A stretch of 64,000 nt of DNA from Xanthobacteraceae bacterium (lineage in GTDB: Bacteria > Pseudomonadota > Alphaproteobacteria > Rhizobiales > Xanthobacteraceae). This document shows, piece after piece, positions 1 to 9,673 of this stretch. The position numbers were made by a program, and so were the translations under genes. How positions within the stretch are numbered: position 1 is the first letter of the stretch; each line of letters starts with the position of its first letter. The notes under the pieces were generated by a model. It had not been told where the DNA came from. It did no database searches and saw only the letters and a program-made list of their open reading frames with translations. The stretch lies in the NCBI GenBank assembly GCA_023954195.1, contig JAMLIK010000001.1:62001-126000 (forward strand), read 5' to 3'.

Positions 1-483
1 CGCGCGGGTCAGTCCGGCCACCGCGGCCTTGGTCGCGCCGTAGACGTAGCGGTTCGGCGCGGCCTTGATGACGCCGGCGGCGGAGGCGATGTTGATGATC
101 GAGCCGTGCCCGGCGGCCAGCATGCCCGGCAGGAACGCCCGCAAGGTGCGGTGCATCGACTTGACGTTGAGGTCGAACGAAAAATCCCAATCGTCGTCGC
201 CGCAATCCAGCACGGTGCCGTGGTGGACGAAACCGGCGGCGTTGAGCAGCACATCGACGGTGCCGACACGCTTCGCCATCGCTTCCACGGCGGCGCTGTC
301 GCGCACGTCGAGGCGGGCGGTCTCCGCCACGCCCTCGGCGGTCAACGCCGCGAGCGCCTTGTCGTCGATGTCGGTCGCGACCACGCTCGCGCCCTCGCGC
401 GCGAAGGCGATGGCGCAGGCGCGGCCGATGCCGGCCGCCGCCGCGGTGATGAATGCGCGTTTGCCTTGCAGCCGGCCTGACAT
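1..483 (-). CDS. SDR family oxidoreductase, DHRS6/BDH2-like (3' end cut by window edge)
   Basis: This is a classical NAD(P)-dependent short-chain dehydrogenase, and only its first 161 codons are in the window. Visible motifs are an N-terminal Rossmann turn (TAAAAGIGRA), the structural LNAAGFVHHG segment, the catalytic serine region (NIASAAG) and the YxxxK pair in YVYGATKAA. The LNAAGFVHHGTVLDC stretch strongly recalls the DHRS6/BDH2 and 2-keto-3-deoxy-L-fuconate dehydrogenase branch. It reads in the same direction as the sugar-acid dehydratase upstream of it, so oxidation of a deoxy-keto sugar acid is the most economical role. That role is inferred from context; the fold is certain. Confidence 0.85.
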   Translation of the reverse strand, partial: MSGRLQGKRAFITAAAAGIGRACAIAFAREGASVVATDIDDKALAALTAEGVAETARLDVRDSAAVEAMAKRVGTVDVLLNAAGFVHHGTVLDCGDDDWDFSFDLNVKSMHRTLRAFLPGMLAAGHGSIINIASAAGVIKAAPNRYVYGATKAAVAGLTRA

Positions 484-506
484 GCTGGTTCTCCTGTTTT
501 GTTGGC

Positions 507-590
507 CGTCATTGCGAGGAGCGTGAACTCCGAAGCAATCCGGTTCTTGCTTGCGGTCGCCTGGATTGCTTCGCTTCGCTCGCAATGACG
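507..590. repeat. Palindromic intergenic repeat, family A copy 1
   Basis: The segment begins CGTCATTGCGAGGAGCG and ends with the inverse CGCTCGCAATGACG. An inner pair, GAAGCAATCC/GGATTGCTTC, can fold as a second stem. It fills the gap between two minus-strand genes. Related copies lie at 8379-8516 and 34217-34335. Confidence 0.8.
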
Positions 591-599
591 AGGATATTC

Positions 600-2423
600 T
601 CAGTGATTGTCGCGGGCGACGCCGACGCGGCCGGCGATGTCCTGATAGCGCGTCGCGAATTCCATGCAGGCGCCAGTGGCGTGCTGGCCGACGGTGTTGC
701 GATACATCTCCTGCCACGGCGTCTGGTTGGCCGGGTAGGGGAAGCCGCCCTTGGCCTTCAGTTCGGCGCGGCGGCTTGCCACCTCGGCGTCCGGGATCAT
801 GATGTCGGCGCTGCCCTTGTTGAGGTCGATGCGCACCCGATCGCCGGTTTTCAGGATGGCGAGGCCACCGTCGGCGGCGGCTTCCGGCGTGGCGTTGAGG
901 ATCGAGGGCGAGCCCGAGGTGCCGGACTGGCGGCCGTCGCCGATGCAGGGCAGCGAGAGGATGCCGCGCTTGATTAGCGCCGCCGGCGGCTGCATGTTGA
1001 CCACTTCCGCGCCGCCCGGATAGCCGATCGGGCCGACGCCGCGCACGAACAGCATGCAGCGCTCGTCGATGTTCAGCAGTGGGTCGTCGATCCGCGCGTG
1101 ATAATCCTCCGGTCCCTCGAACACGATGGCGCGGCCCTCGAAGGCGTTGGGGTCGTTCGGGTTGGAGAGATAGCGGTCGCGAAATTCCTTGGAGATCACG
1201 CTGGTCTTCATGATCGCGGAATCGAACAGGTTGCCGCGCAAGACGAGGAAACCGGCGTCCGCGACCAGCGGCTTGTCGTAGCTCCAGATCACGTCGCCGT
1301 CAGGCTTTTGCGCATCGCGGCAGTTGTCGCCCATGGTGCGGCCGTTGACGGTCATCGCGTTCTCGTGGATGCGCTTGTGCCGCATCAGCTCGCCGACCAC
1401 GGCGGGCACGCCGCCGGCGCGGTGATATTCCTCGCCGAGATAGAACCCGGCCGGCTGCATGTTGACCAGCAACGGCACGTCATGGCCGACGCTCTGCCAA
1501 TCGTCGATCGACAGCTCGACGCCGATATGCCGGGCCAGCGCGTTGATATGGATCGGCGCGTTGGTGGAGCCGCCGATCGCGGAGTTGACGACGATGCAGT
1601 TCTCGAACGCCTCGCGGGTCAGGATGTCCGAGGGCTTGAGGTCCTCCCGCACCATCTCGACGGCGCGCACCCCGGTCTCGTAGGCGATCTGGCCGCGCTC
1701 GCGGTAGGGCGCGGGAATCGCCGCGCAGCCGGGCAGCGACATGCCGAGCGCTTCCGCCAGCGAGTTCATGGTCGAGGCGGTGCCCATGGTGTTGCAGTGG
1801 CCGACGGAAGGCGCGGAGGAAGCCACGATGCGGATGAATTCCTCGTAGTCGATCTCGCCGGCGGCGAGCCGTTCGCGCGATGTCCAGACCGCGGTGCCGG
1901 AGCCCGAGCGCACGCCGTTGAACCAGCCGTTGAGCATCGGCCCGCCGGACAGCACGATCGACGGAATGTTGACGGTCGCCGCCGCCATCAGGCAGGCCGG
2001 CGTGGTCTTGTCGCAGCCGGTGGTCAGCACCACGCCGTCGAGCGGATAGCTGAACAGCACCTCGACCAGGCCCATATAGGCGAGGTTGCGGTCGAGGGCC
2101 GCGGTCGGCCGCTTGCCGGTTTCCTGGATCGGATGCACGGGAAACTCCATCGCGATGCCGCCGGCGGTGCGGATGCCTTCGCGGACGCGGCTCGCGAGGT
2201 CGAGATGATGCCGGTTGCAGGGCGACAGATCGCTGCCGGTCTGGGCGATGCCGATGATCGGCTTGCCCGACTGCAATTCCTCCCGCGTCAGGCCGAAATT
2301 GAGATAGCGCTCCAGATAGAGCGCGGTCATCGCCGGGTTGTGCGGGTTGTTGAACCATTCGGCGGAGCGGAGCTTGCGGGCGGGGCCGGTCGTGGATGGG
2401 GTCTGGTCGGCTGTCTTGTTCAA
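600..2423 (-). CDS. IlvD/Edd family sugar-acid dehydratase, D-xylonate dehydratase-like
   Basis: This 607-residue protein dehydrates an aldonic acid to a 2-keto-3-deoxy acid using an iron-sulphur cluster. Conserved cysteine motifs are visible ([19 protein letters not shown]), along with [10 protein letters not shown] near the N-terminus, RERGQ, and the C-terminal [21 protein letters not shown]. From memory it resembles Caulobacter XylD over its full length, more than it does IlvD. A TTG is chosen as start because GGGAGG sits just upstream of it; an ATG 51 bases earlier lacks such a site. A LacI-type palindrome lies about 130 bases upstream. The exact substrate (xylonate, arabinonate, gluconate or other) is not fixed by sequence. 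Confidence 0.88.
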   Translation of the reverse strand: MNKTADQTPSTTGPARKLRSAEWFNNPHNPAMTALYLERYLNFGLTREELQSGKPIIGIAQTGSDLSPCNRHHLDLASRVREGIRTAGGIAMEFPVHPIQETGKRPTAALDRNLAYMGLVEVLFSYPLDGVVLTTGCDKTTPACLMAAATVNIPSIVLSGGPMLNGWFNGVRSGSGTAVWTSRERLAAGEIDYEEFIRIVASSAPSVGHCNTMGTASTMNSLAEALGMSLPGCAAIPAPYRERGQIAYETGVRAVEMVREDLKPSDILTREAFENCIVVNSAIGGSTNAPIHINALARHIGVELSIDDWQSVGHDVPLLVNMQPAGFYLGEEYHRAGGVPAVVGELMRHKRIHENAMTVNGRTMGDNCRDAQKPDGDVIWSYDKPLVADAGFLVLRGNLFDSAIMKTSVISKEFRDRYLSNPNDPNAFEGRAIVFEGPEDYHARIDDPLLNIDERCMLFVRGVGPIGYPGGAEVVNMQPPAALIKRGILSLPCIGDGRQSGTSGSPSILNATPEAAADGGLAILKTGDRVRIDLNKGSADIMIPDAEVASRRAELKAKGGFPYPANQTPWQEMYRNTVGQHATGACMEFATRYQDIAGRVGVARDNH

Positions 2424-2549
2424 TGTGTCCTCCCGCGTCGCTGTTCGCAGGGTTCGTCGGATTGTTGTTGCCATGACATCGGAGCGGGTCGCGGGCGCGG
2501 CGCTCGACGCGACATTGTTCCAGAGACACCGCCGCGAGTCACGTCAAAA

Positions 2550-2563
2550 AGACAGCGCTACCA
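2550..2563. promoter_or_regulatory. Probable LacI-family operator upstream of the dehydratase
   Basis: The sequence AGACAGCGCTACCA is a near-perfect palindrome around a central CG, the typical layout of LacI-family operators. Thirteen of its bases recur exactly at 3681-3693. It lies between the lacI stop codon and the dehydratase start, in the expected promoter region of the latter. Confidence 0.7.
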
Positions 2564-2605
2564 AATTTTGTAACGGGGCGGAAATGGTCCGCCCATGACC
2601 GCCGG

Positions 2606-3637
2606 TCAGGCGCGGCGGGCAGCGGAACTGCGTCGGAGCATCAATTCGAATCCGAGATCGATCACCGGCGCCGGCGCCGGCCTGCCCTCGATCGCGTCCA
2701 TCAGCATGGTGATGGCGATCCTGCCCATGTCGTAGCGGTTGGTGCGGACGCTGGAGAGCGGCGGCACCGCCGAGGCGACATATTCGAGATCGTTGAAGCC
2801 GACGATGGCGATGTCCTCGGGCACCTGGATGCGCCGGCGCTGGCATTCGAACAGCGTGCCCAGGGCGAGGTCGTCGTTGACGCAGAACACCGCGTCGAGG
2901 TCCGGTGCTTTCATCAGCAGATCCGCGAACAGCGTTCCGCCCATCGTCACCGAGGTCGAAACCGGGGTCGTGATGATTAGTCGCGGATCGTACAGCGCGG
3001 CCCGCCGCATCGCGTCGGTGTAGCCTTCGAGGCGGCGCTGCACGCGCGGGTCCATGCGCGCGCCGAGAAAGCCGATGCGCTTGAAATTCAATTCGATCAG
3101 GTGGGAAATCACCGCGAATGCCGCGGCATTATGCGAAAATCCGACCATCATGTCGATCGGATCGGGACCCAGTTCCATGATCTGGACGACGGGGCAGTTC
3201 ATCGATTCCAGGATCGCGCGCGACTCCGCGGTCTGGTTGATGCCGGTCACCACCAGCCCCGCCGGCCGCTGCGCCTTGAACAGCCGCAACAGCTTTTCTT
3301 CCTGAAGGATGCTGTAGTCGGTGTTGACGAGCTGGATCGAGTAGCGGCTCTCGCCCGACCCGTCATAGATTCCGCGCAGCACGTCGGAGAACACATTGTT
3401 GGTGAAGGAGGGAATCAACACGCCGACCACTTCGGTGCGCCGTGAGGCCAGCGCGCGCGCGGCGAGATCGGGCACGTAGCCGAGTTGCCGCGCGGCGTTG
3501 TCGACCCGCTCGCGCTTGGCCGGCGACAACGCCTCCGGATTGCGAAAGAAACGCGACGCGGTGATCGGACTCACGCCCGCGAGTTTCGCGACTTCGGTGA
3601 GCCTGACCTTCCCGGAACTGGTCCGCGCGCGCGCCAT
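2606..3637 (-). CDS. LacI family transcriptional regulator
   Basis: This 343-residue sugar-responsive repressor has an N-terminal helix-turn-helix (VRLTEVAKLAGVSPITASRF) with the hinge region, then a periplasmic-binding-protein-like effector domain (VVGVLIPSFTNNVF, IAIVGFNDLEY). It stands between the dehydratase and the divergent ABC transporter and probably controls both and itself, because a matching operator occurs before each. The start was placed at MARARTSS, just before the DNA-binding helices; an ATG 19 codons upstream is open, but no ribosome site favours it. The inducer is presumably the transported sugar or sugar acid (inference). Confidence 0.92.
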   Translation of the reverse strand: MARARTSSGKVRLTEVAKLAGVSPITASRFFRNPEALSPAKRERVDNAARQLGYVPDLAARALASRRTEVVGVLIPSFTNNVFSDVLRGIYDGSGESRYSIQLVNTDYSILQEEKLLRLFKAQRPAGLVVTGINQTAESRAILESMNCPVVQIMELGPDPIDMMVGFSHNAAAFAVISHLIELNFKRIGFLGARMDPRVQRRLEGYTDAMRRAALYDPRLIITTPVSTSVTMGGTLFADLLMKAPDLDAVFCVNDDLALGTLFECQRRRIQVPEDIAIVGFNDLEYVASAVPPLSSVRTNRYDMGRIAITMLMDAIEGRPAPAPVIDLGFELMLRRSSAARRA

Positions 3638-3679
3638 GTGGCGCTGATAGCACAGCCGGCCCCACGATGAAATGATTAT

Positions 3680-3693
3680 TGACAGCGCTACCA
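3680..3693. promoter_or_regulatory. Probable LacI-family operator in the lacI/ABC divergent region
   Basis: TGACAGCGCTACCA pairs with its own complement TGGTAGCGCTGTCA at 12 of 14 positions. It lies 43 bases before the lacI start and about 120 before the transporter ATPase, so a single bound dimer could affect both promoters. It shares 13 identical bases with the site at 2551-2563. Confidence 0.72.
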
Positions 3694-3815
3694 CCGCATT
3701 GATAATGGCGCCTCACTCAGGGAGAATGCCCCGCGCGGCTTTCGTCGCGAAAGCCAGAGAACCAGAGCCGCGACGGTTCGCGCCGTACAACGCCGGAACA
3801 TGAGGGACCGAAACG

Positions 3816-4880
<1,065 letters not shown>

Positions 4881-4999
4881 TCCGGCCGCGTCACTGTTGG
4901 CAACACAAGCGACAAACAGGACACGACAACAGAGGCAAAAACCACCACGAAACGGCAAACGCGAACCAACAAACGCAAACTGAAGGCAGGGAGAAAACC

Positions 5000-6328
5000 A
5001 TGAACGATTTTACCACCGACCGGCGTTCGTTGCTCAAGGGCGGCGCGACGCTTCTGGCGGCCGCGGCGACGATGTCGAGCGAGCAACTGCTGGGCTACGC
5101 CAAGGCATGGGCGCAAACCTCGCCGTGGAAGCCGGAGCCCGGCGCCAAGATCAACCTGCTGCGCTGGAAGCGGTTCGTCGAGGCCGAGGACGTCGCCTTC
5201 ATGAAGATCGTCGATACCTTCCAGAAGGCCAACAACATCACCATCAACGTCTCCAACGAAGCCTATGACGACATCCAGCCGAAGGCGTCGGTGGCGGCCA
5301 ACACCGGGCAGGGCCTCGACATGGTGTGGGGCCTGTATTCGCTGCCGTTCCTGTTCCCCTCCAAATGCGTCGACGTCACCGACGTCGCCGACCATCTCGC
5401 CAAGGTCGGCGGCGGCTGGTCCGATTCCGGCAAGGCCTACGGCATGCTGAACGGCAAGTGGATCGGCATTCCGGTGGCGGCCACCGGCGGGCTCGTCAAC
5501 TACCGCATCAAGGCCGCCGAGAAGGCCGGCCACAAGGAATTCCCCAAGGACCTCGGCGGCTTCCTCGACCTGGTCAAGGGCATGCACAAGAACGGCACGC
5601 CGGCCGGCATGGCGCTCGGCCACGCCTCGGGCGACGCCAACGGCTGGCTGCACTGGGCGCTGTGGGCGCATGGCGGCAAGCTGATCGACAAGGACAACAA
5701 GGTCGTCGTCAATTCGCCGGAAACCGCCAAGGCGCTGGAATACGTCAAGCAACTCTACGAGAACTTCGTGCCCGGCACGGCGTCGTGGAACGACAGCAAC
5801 AACAACAAGGCGTTCCTGGCCGGCCAACTTCATCTCACCGTCAACGGCATCTCGATCTATGTCGCGGCGAAGAAGGAGAACCCGGCGATCGCCGAGGATA
5901 TGAACCACGCGCATTTGCCGCCGGGCCTCGACGGCAAGACGCGGGAACTGCATCTCGGATTCCCGATCCTGATCTACACCTTCAGCAAGTACCCGCAGGC
6001 GTGCAAGGCGTTCACCGCCTTCATGCTCGATCCGGCCCAGTTCAACCCGTGGGTCGAGGCGGCGCAAGGCTATCTGTCGCCGTTCCTGCTCGGCTTCGAG
6101 AAGAACCCGATCTGGACCGCCGATCCGAAGAACACCCCGTTCCGCGACGTGGCGCGGACCGCGAACACGCCGGCCGGCGTCGCCACCATGAGCGAGGCGG
6201 CCGCCGCCGCGATCGCGGATTTCGTGGTGGTCGACATGTTCGCGAACTACGCCACCGGCCGCGAGGACGTCAAGACGGCGATGGCCTCGGCGGAACGCAA
6301 CGCCAAGCGCATCTTCCGCGGTGGTTGA
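5000..6328 (+). CDS. Extracellular solute-binding protein of the carbohydrate ABC transporter
   Basis: This 442-residue family-1 binding protein captures the substrate in the periplasm. The N-terminus carries a twin-arginine-type signal (DRRSLLKGGATLLAAAA, cleavage probably after AKAWAQ near residue 36), suggesting export in folded form. The start ATG follows AGGCAGGGAG; an open frame extends farther upstream but has no signal-peptide logic. It lies between the ATPase and the permeases. A strong hairpin directly after its stop may raise its expression relative to the permeases. The ligand is unknown, presumably a sugar or sugar acid. Confidence 0.92.
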   Translation: MNDFTTDRRSLLKGGATLLAAAATMSSEQLLGYAKAWAQTSPWKPEPGAKINLLRWKRFVEAEDVAFMKIVDTFQKANNITINVSNEAYDDIQPKASVAANTGQGLDMVWGLYSLPFLFPSKCVDVTDVADHLAKVGGGWSDSGKAYGMLNGKWIGIPVAATGGLVNYRIKAAEKAGHKEFPKDLGGFLDLVKGMHKNGTPAGMALGHASGDANGWLHWALWAHGGKLIDKDNKVVVNSPETAKALEYVKQLYENFVPGTASWNDSNNNKAFLAGQLHLTVNGISIYVAAKKENPAIAEDMNHAHLPPGLDGKTRELHLGFPILIYTFSKYPQACKAFTAFMLDPAQFNPWVEAAQGYLSPFLLGFEKNPIWTADPKNTPFRDVARTANTPAGVATMSEAAAAAIADFVVVDMFANYATGREDVKTAMASAERNAKRIFRGG

Positions 6329-6335
6329 GCGGCGC

Positions 6336-6368
6336 GGACGCCGGCGCGACGACTTCGCGCCGGCGTCC
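6336..6368 (+). terminator. Hairpin after the binding-protein gene
   Basis: A perfect 13-bp stem (GGACGCCGGCGCG with its complement) encloses a 7-base loop, eight bases after the stop codon. No T-run follows, so it is better read as a partial terminator or mRNA-stabilising hairpin than as a full intrinsic terminator. Confidence 0.6.
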
Positions 6369-6460
6369 CGCCGGCCACCGGGATCGGACCGCGATCGGGG
6401 CGAGGCCGCATCAGCGCGGACGCGCTGGTTTGATTTTCGCCGCTGCGGAGCTGGAACCGA

Positions 6461-7444
6461 ATGACAACGATGCAGACATCAACGGCGCGACCGGCCACAA
6501 TGCAGACGCCGGCGCGCGCCGTCTACAAGGACACAAGGTCGCTCTGGGAACGGCTGCGCACCAACCGCAACTGGCTGGCGCTGTGGTTCATGCTGCCGAC
6601 GGCGGCGTTCCTGATCCTGTTCCTGGCCTATCCGCTCGGGCTCGGCGTCTGGATGAGCTTCACCGACGAGCGCATTGGCCGCACCGGTGTCTTCATCGGG
6701 CTGGAGAACTACGAGTGGCTGTGGAACGACAGCATCTTCTGGCTCTCGGTGTTCAATACGCTGCTCTATACGATCATCGCCAGCATCATCAAATTCGCGG
6801 TCGGGTTGTATCTGGCGCTGCTCTTGAACCGGCACATGCCGTTCAAGGCGATCATCCGCGCCATCGTGCTGATTCCCTTCATCGTGCCCACGGTGCTGTC
6901 GGCCATCGCCTTCTGGTGGATCTACGATCCCCAGTTCTCGATCGTGTCGTGGTCATTGATTAAACTCGGCCTCATCAGCAACAACATCAATTTTCTCGGC
7001 GATCCCAACATGGCGCGCGCCAGCGTGATCTTCGCCAATATCTGGCGCGGCGTGCCGTTCGTGGCGATCACCCTGCTGGCCGGTTTGCAGACGGTGTCGC
7101 CGTCGCTGTATGAAGCCGCGACGCTGGACGGCGCCACCGACTGGCAACGCTTCCGCTACATCACCTATCCGCTGCTGACCCCGATCATCGCGGTGGTGAT
7201 GACGTTCTCGGTGCTGTTCACCTTCACCGATTTCCAGCTGGTGTGGGCCCTGACCCGCGGCGGCCCGGTGAACGCGACGCACCTGATGGCGACCTTGAGC
7301 TACCAGCGCGGCATTCTCTCGGGACGCCTTGGCGAGGGCGCGGCGATCGCCACCGCGATGATCCCGTTCCTGCTGGCGGCCATCGCGATCTCGTGGTTCG
7401 GCATGCAGCGCCGCAAGTGGCAGCAAGGATCGGACAATGACTGA
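6461..7444 (+). CDS. Sugar ABC transporter permease (MalF/UgpA type)
   Basis: This 327-residue inner-membrane permease has about six hydrophobic segments, beginning near residue 45 (LALWFMLPTAAFLILFLAYP). The EAA loop contacting the ATPase is present (YEAATLDGATDWQRFRYITYPLLTP). The start ATG follows GGAGCTGGAA. It overlaps the next permease by eight bases, implying translational coupling and a heterodimeric channel. Confidence 0.94.
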   Translation: MTTMQTSTARPATMQTPARAVYKDTRSLWERLRTNRNWLALWFMLPTAAFLILFLAYPLGLGVWMSFTDERIGRTGVFIGLENYEWLWNDSIFWLSVFNTLLYTIIASIIKFAVGLYLALLLNRHMPFKAIIRAIVLIPFIVPTVLSAIAFWWIYDPQFSIVSWSLIKLGLISNNINFLGDPNMARASVIFANIWRGVPFVAITLLAGLQTVSPSLYEAATLDGATDWQRFRYITYPLLTPIIAVVMTFSVLFTFTDFQLVWALTRGGPVNATHLMATLSYQRGILSGRLGEGAAIATAMIPFLLAAIAISWFGMQRRKWQQGSDND

Positions 7445-8360
7445 GACCGCAGCACAGGCCAAAACCGCGGTCCAGGCCGCCGCCGCGCTCGCCAGGAGCG
7501 ACGACAGCGAAGGCATGAGCTATCTCGAAAGCCTGCCGCGCCGGCTGGTGACGCTCTATCTGCCGCTGTTCATCATCCTCGTCGTGCTGCTGTTCCCGTT
7601 CTACTGGATGGCGCTGACCTCGATCAAACCCGACGAGCAACTGATCGACATGCAGACCTACAACCCGTTCTGGGTGGTCCATCCGACGCTCAAGCACATC
7701 ACCAAGCTCCTGTTCGAGACCGAATATCCGCGCTGGCTGTGGAACACGATGTATGTCGCGGCCTGCGCCACTACGCTGTCGATCATCGCCAGCGTGCTCT
7801 CGGCCTACGCCATCGTGCGGCTACGCTTCAAGGGCGGCGACGCGGTCGGCGTGCTGATCTTCTTCGCCTATCTGGTGCCGCCGTCGATCCTGTTCATCCC
7901 GCTGGCGTCGGTGATCCAGGCTTACGGCCTGTTCGACTCGCCGCTGTCACTGATCCTGGTCTATCCGACGCTGCTGATCCCGTTCTCGACCTGGCTGCTG
8001 ATGGGCTATTTCAAGACGATCCCGTATGAACTGGAGGAATGCGCGCTGATCGACGGCGCGTCGCGCTGGCAGATTTTGGTCAAGATCGTCCTTCCGCTGG
8101 CGGTCCCCGGTCTGATCTCGGCGTTCATTTTCTCGTTCACGCTGTGCTGGAACGAATTCATCTACGCCCTGACGTTCCTGCAATCGACGCCGAACAAGAC
8201 GGTGCCGGTGGCGATCGTCAACGAGTTCGTCGACGGCGACATCTACAAGTGGGGCTCGCTGATGGCGGGCGCGCTGGTCGGCTCGCTGCCGCTGGTCATC
8301 CTTTACGCCTTCTTCGTCGAGCACTACGTCTCGGCCATGACCGGCGCGGTGAAGGAGTAG
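7437..8360 (+). CDS. Carbohydrate ABC transporter permease (MalG/UgpE type)
   Basis: This 307-residue second permease has a hydrophilic N-terminal tail of about 35 residues, six membrane spans, and the EAA loop (ELEECALIDGASRWQILVKIVLPLAVPG). It is the last gene of the transporter operon and partner of the preceding permease. A family A palindromic repeat follows its stop codon, separating it from the DenD-like gene. Confidence 0.94.
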   Translation: MTETAAQAKTAVQAAAALARSDDSEGMSYLESLPRRLVTLYLPLFIILVVLLFPFYWMALTSIKPDEQLIDMQTYNPFWVVHPTLKHITKLLFETEYPRWLWNTMYVAACATTLSIIASVLSAYAIVRLRFKGGDAVGVLIFFAYLVPPSILFIPLASVIQAYGLFDSPLSLILVYPTLLIPFSTWLLMGYFKTIPYELEECALIDGASRWQILVKIVLPLAVPGLISAFIFSFTLCWNEFIYALTFLQSTPNKTVPVAIVNEFVDGDIYKWGSLMAGALVGSLPLVILYAFFVEHYVSAMTGAVKE

Positions 8361-8378
8361 GATTCGATTTTTCGAAAA

Positions 8379-8516
8379 CGTCATTGCGAGGAGCGCAAGC
8401 GACGAAGCAATCCAGGTCTTGCTTCGCGGCTTTTCTTGCTTCGCGGCTTTCTGGGTTGCTTCGCGGAGCCTGTGCTCGGACGGCGCGAAGCGCCGATCCG
8501 GGTGCTCGCAATGACG
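8379..8516. repeat. Palindromic intergenic repeat, family A copy 2
   Basis: The segment begins CGTCATTGCGAGGAGCGC and ends GCTCGCAATGACG, with GAAGCAATCC-like internal stems. It carries an internal GAGCCTGTGCTCGGACG block that recurs in inverted orientation in the copy at 34217-34335. Confidence 0.8.
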
Positions 8517-8552
8517 ACCGATGAATGACGATCAACAAAGGAAATCATCAAA

Positions 8553-9539
8553 GTGCATATACTCGTTCTCGGCGCCGCCGGCATGGTCGGCCGCAAATTG
8601 ACCGAACGGCTGGCGCGCGACGGGCGGCTAGGCCACCGCGATATCACGCGGCTGACGTTGCAGGACGTCGTCGCGCCGCAGAGCCCGGCCGGCAACACCA
8701 TCCCGACCCGGCTGGTCACCAGCGACTTCTCCGATCCCGGCGCCGCCGCGCCGCTGGTCGCGGAGCGCCCCGACGTGATCTTTCATCTCGCCGCCATCGT
8801 CTCCGGCGAGGCCGAGGTGGAGTTCGACAAGGGCTATCGCATCAATCTCGACGGCACCCGCTATCTGATCGAGGCGATCCGCGCGCTCAGTGGCGGCTAC
8901 AAGCCGCGGCTGGTGTTCACCTCGTCGGTGGCGGTGTTCGGCGCGCCGTTCCCGGACAAGATCGGCGACGAGTTTTTCCTGACGCCGCTGACCAGCTACG
9001 GCACCCAGAAGGCGATCTGCGAGTTGCTGATCGCCGACTACACCCGGAAAGGCTTCCTCGACGGCATCGGCATTCGCCTGCCGACCATCTGCGTGCGCCC
9101 CGGCAAGCCCAACAAGGCGGCGTCGGGCTTCTTCTCCAACATCATCCGCGAGCCGCTCGCGGGCGAGGGCGCGGTGCTGCCGGTTTCCGAGGAGGTGCGG
9201 CACTGGCACGCCTCGCCGCGCTCGGCGGTCGGCTTCCTGCTTCACGCCGGCGCCATGGACACCGCCGCGATGGGCGCCCGCCGCAGCCTGAGCATGCCGG
9301 GGCTCGCCGCCACCGTCGGCGAGCAGATCGCGGCGCTGGAGCGGGTCGCCGGCAAGAACGTCGCCGCCCGCATCCGCCGCGAGCCGGATCCGGCGATCAT
9401 TAGCATCGTCGACGGCTGGCCGCGCCAGTTCGACACCGCGCGCGCCGAGAAGCTGGGCTTCACCACCGCGGAAAAGACTTTTGACGACATCATCCGCATC
9501 CATATCGAGGATGAACTGGGCGGCAAGTTCGTGGCGTGA
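8553..9539 (+). CDS. NAD-dependent epimerase/dehydratase, DenD-like (D-erythronate dehydrogenase family)
   Basis: This 328-residue extended SDR has an N-terminal GAAGMVGRKL nucleotide-binding loop and the catalytic YGTQK (tyrosine and lysine). The segments LPTICVRPGKPNKAASGFFSN and HWHASPRSAVGFL are features I associate with the D-erythronate dehydrogenase DenD family. Start is GTG, preceded by AAAGGAAA. Lying at the end of the sugar-acid ABC cluster, it probably oxidises a C2 hydroxyl of the imported acid. The usual DenD partners (OtnK-type kinase, OtnC, OtnI) are not in the window, so substrate assignment is uncertain. Confidence 0.85.
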   Translation: MHILVLGAAGMVGRKLTERLARDGRLGHRDITRLTLQDVVAPQSPAGNTIPTRLVTSDFSDPGAAAPLVAERPDVIFHLAAIVSGEAEVEFDKGYRINLDGTRYLIEAIRALSGGYKPRLVFTSSVAVFGAPFPDKIGDEFFLTPLTSYGTQKAICELLIADYTRKGFLDGIGIRLPTICVRPGKPNKAASGFFSNIIREPLAGEGAVLPVSEEVRHWHASPRSAVGFLLHAGAMDTAAMGARRSLSMPGLAATVGEQIAALERVAGKNVAARIRREPDPAIISIVDGWPRQFDTARAEKLGFTTAEKTFDDIIRIHIEDELGGKFVA

Positions 9540-9673
9540 CACCGGCCGAATAGCGGAATTGTTCAAACCGCTGTGGTCCGGCGGAGCCGATGCGCTATAG
9601 TCGGTCCGAACCGGGCCGGCGGCATCGCGCGGCCGGCGGACGATGGAAATTCGACAGGGACAGGAAGATCATC

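Noticed and set aside
5326-6963. 545-codon plus-strand frame overlapping the binding protein and first permease
   Set aside because: It is an out-of-frame reading of two supported genes; arginine-rich, no motifs.
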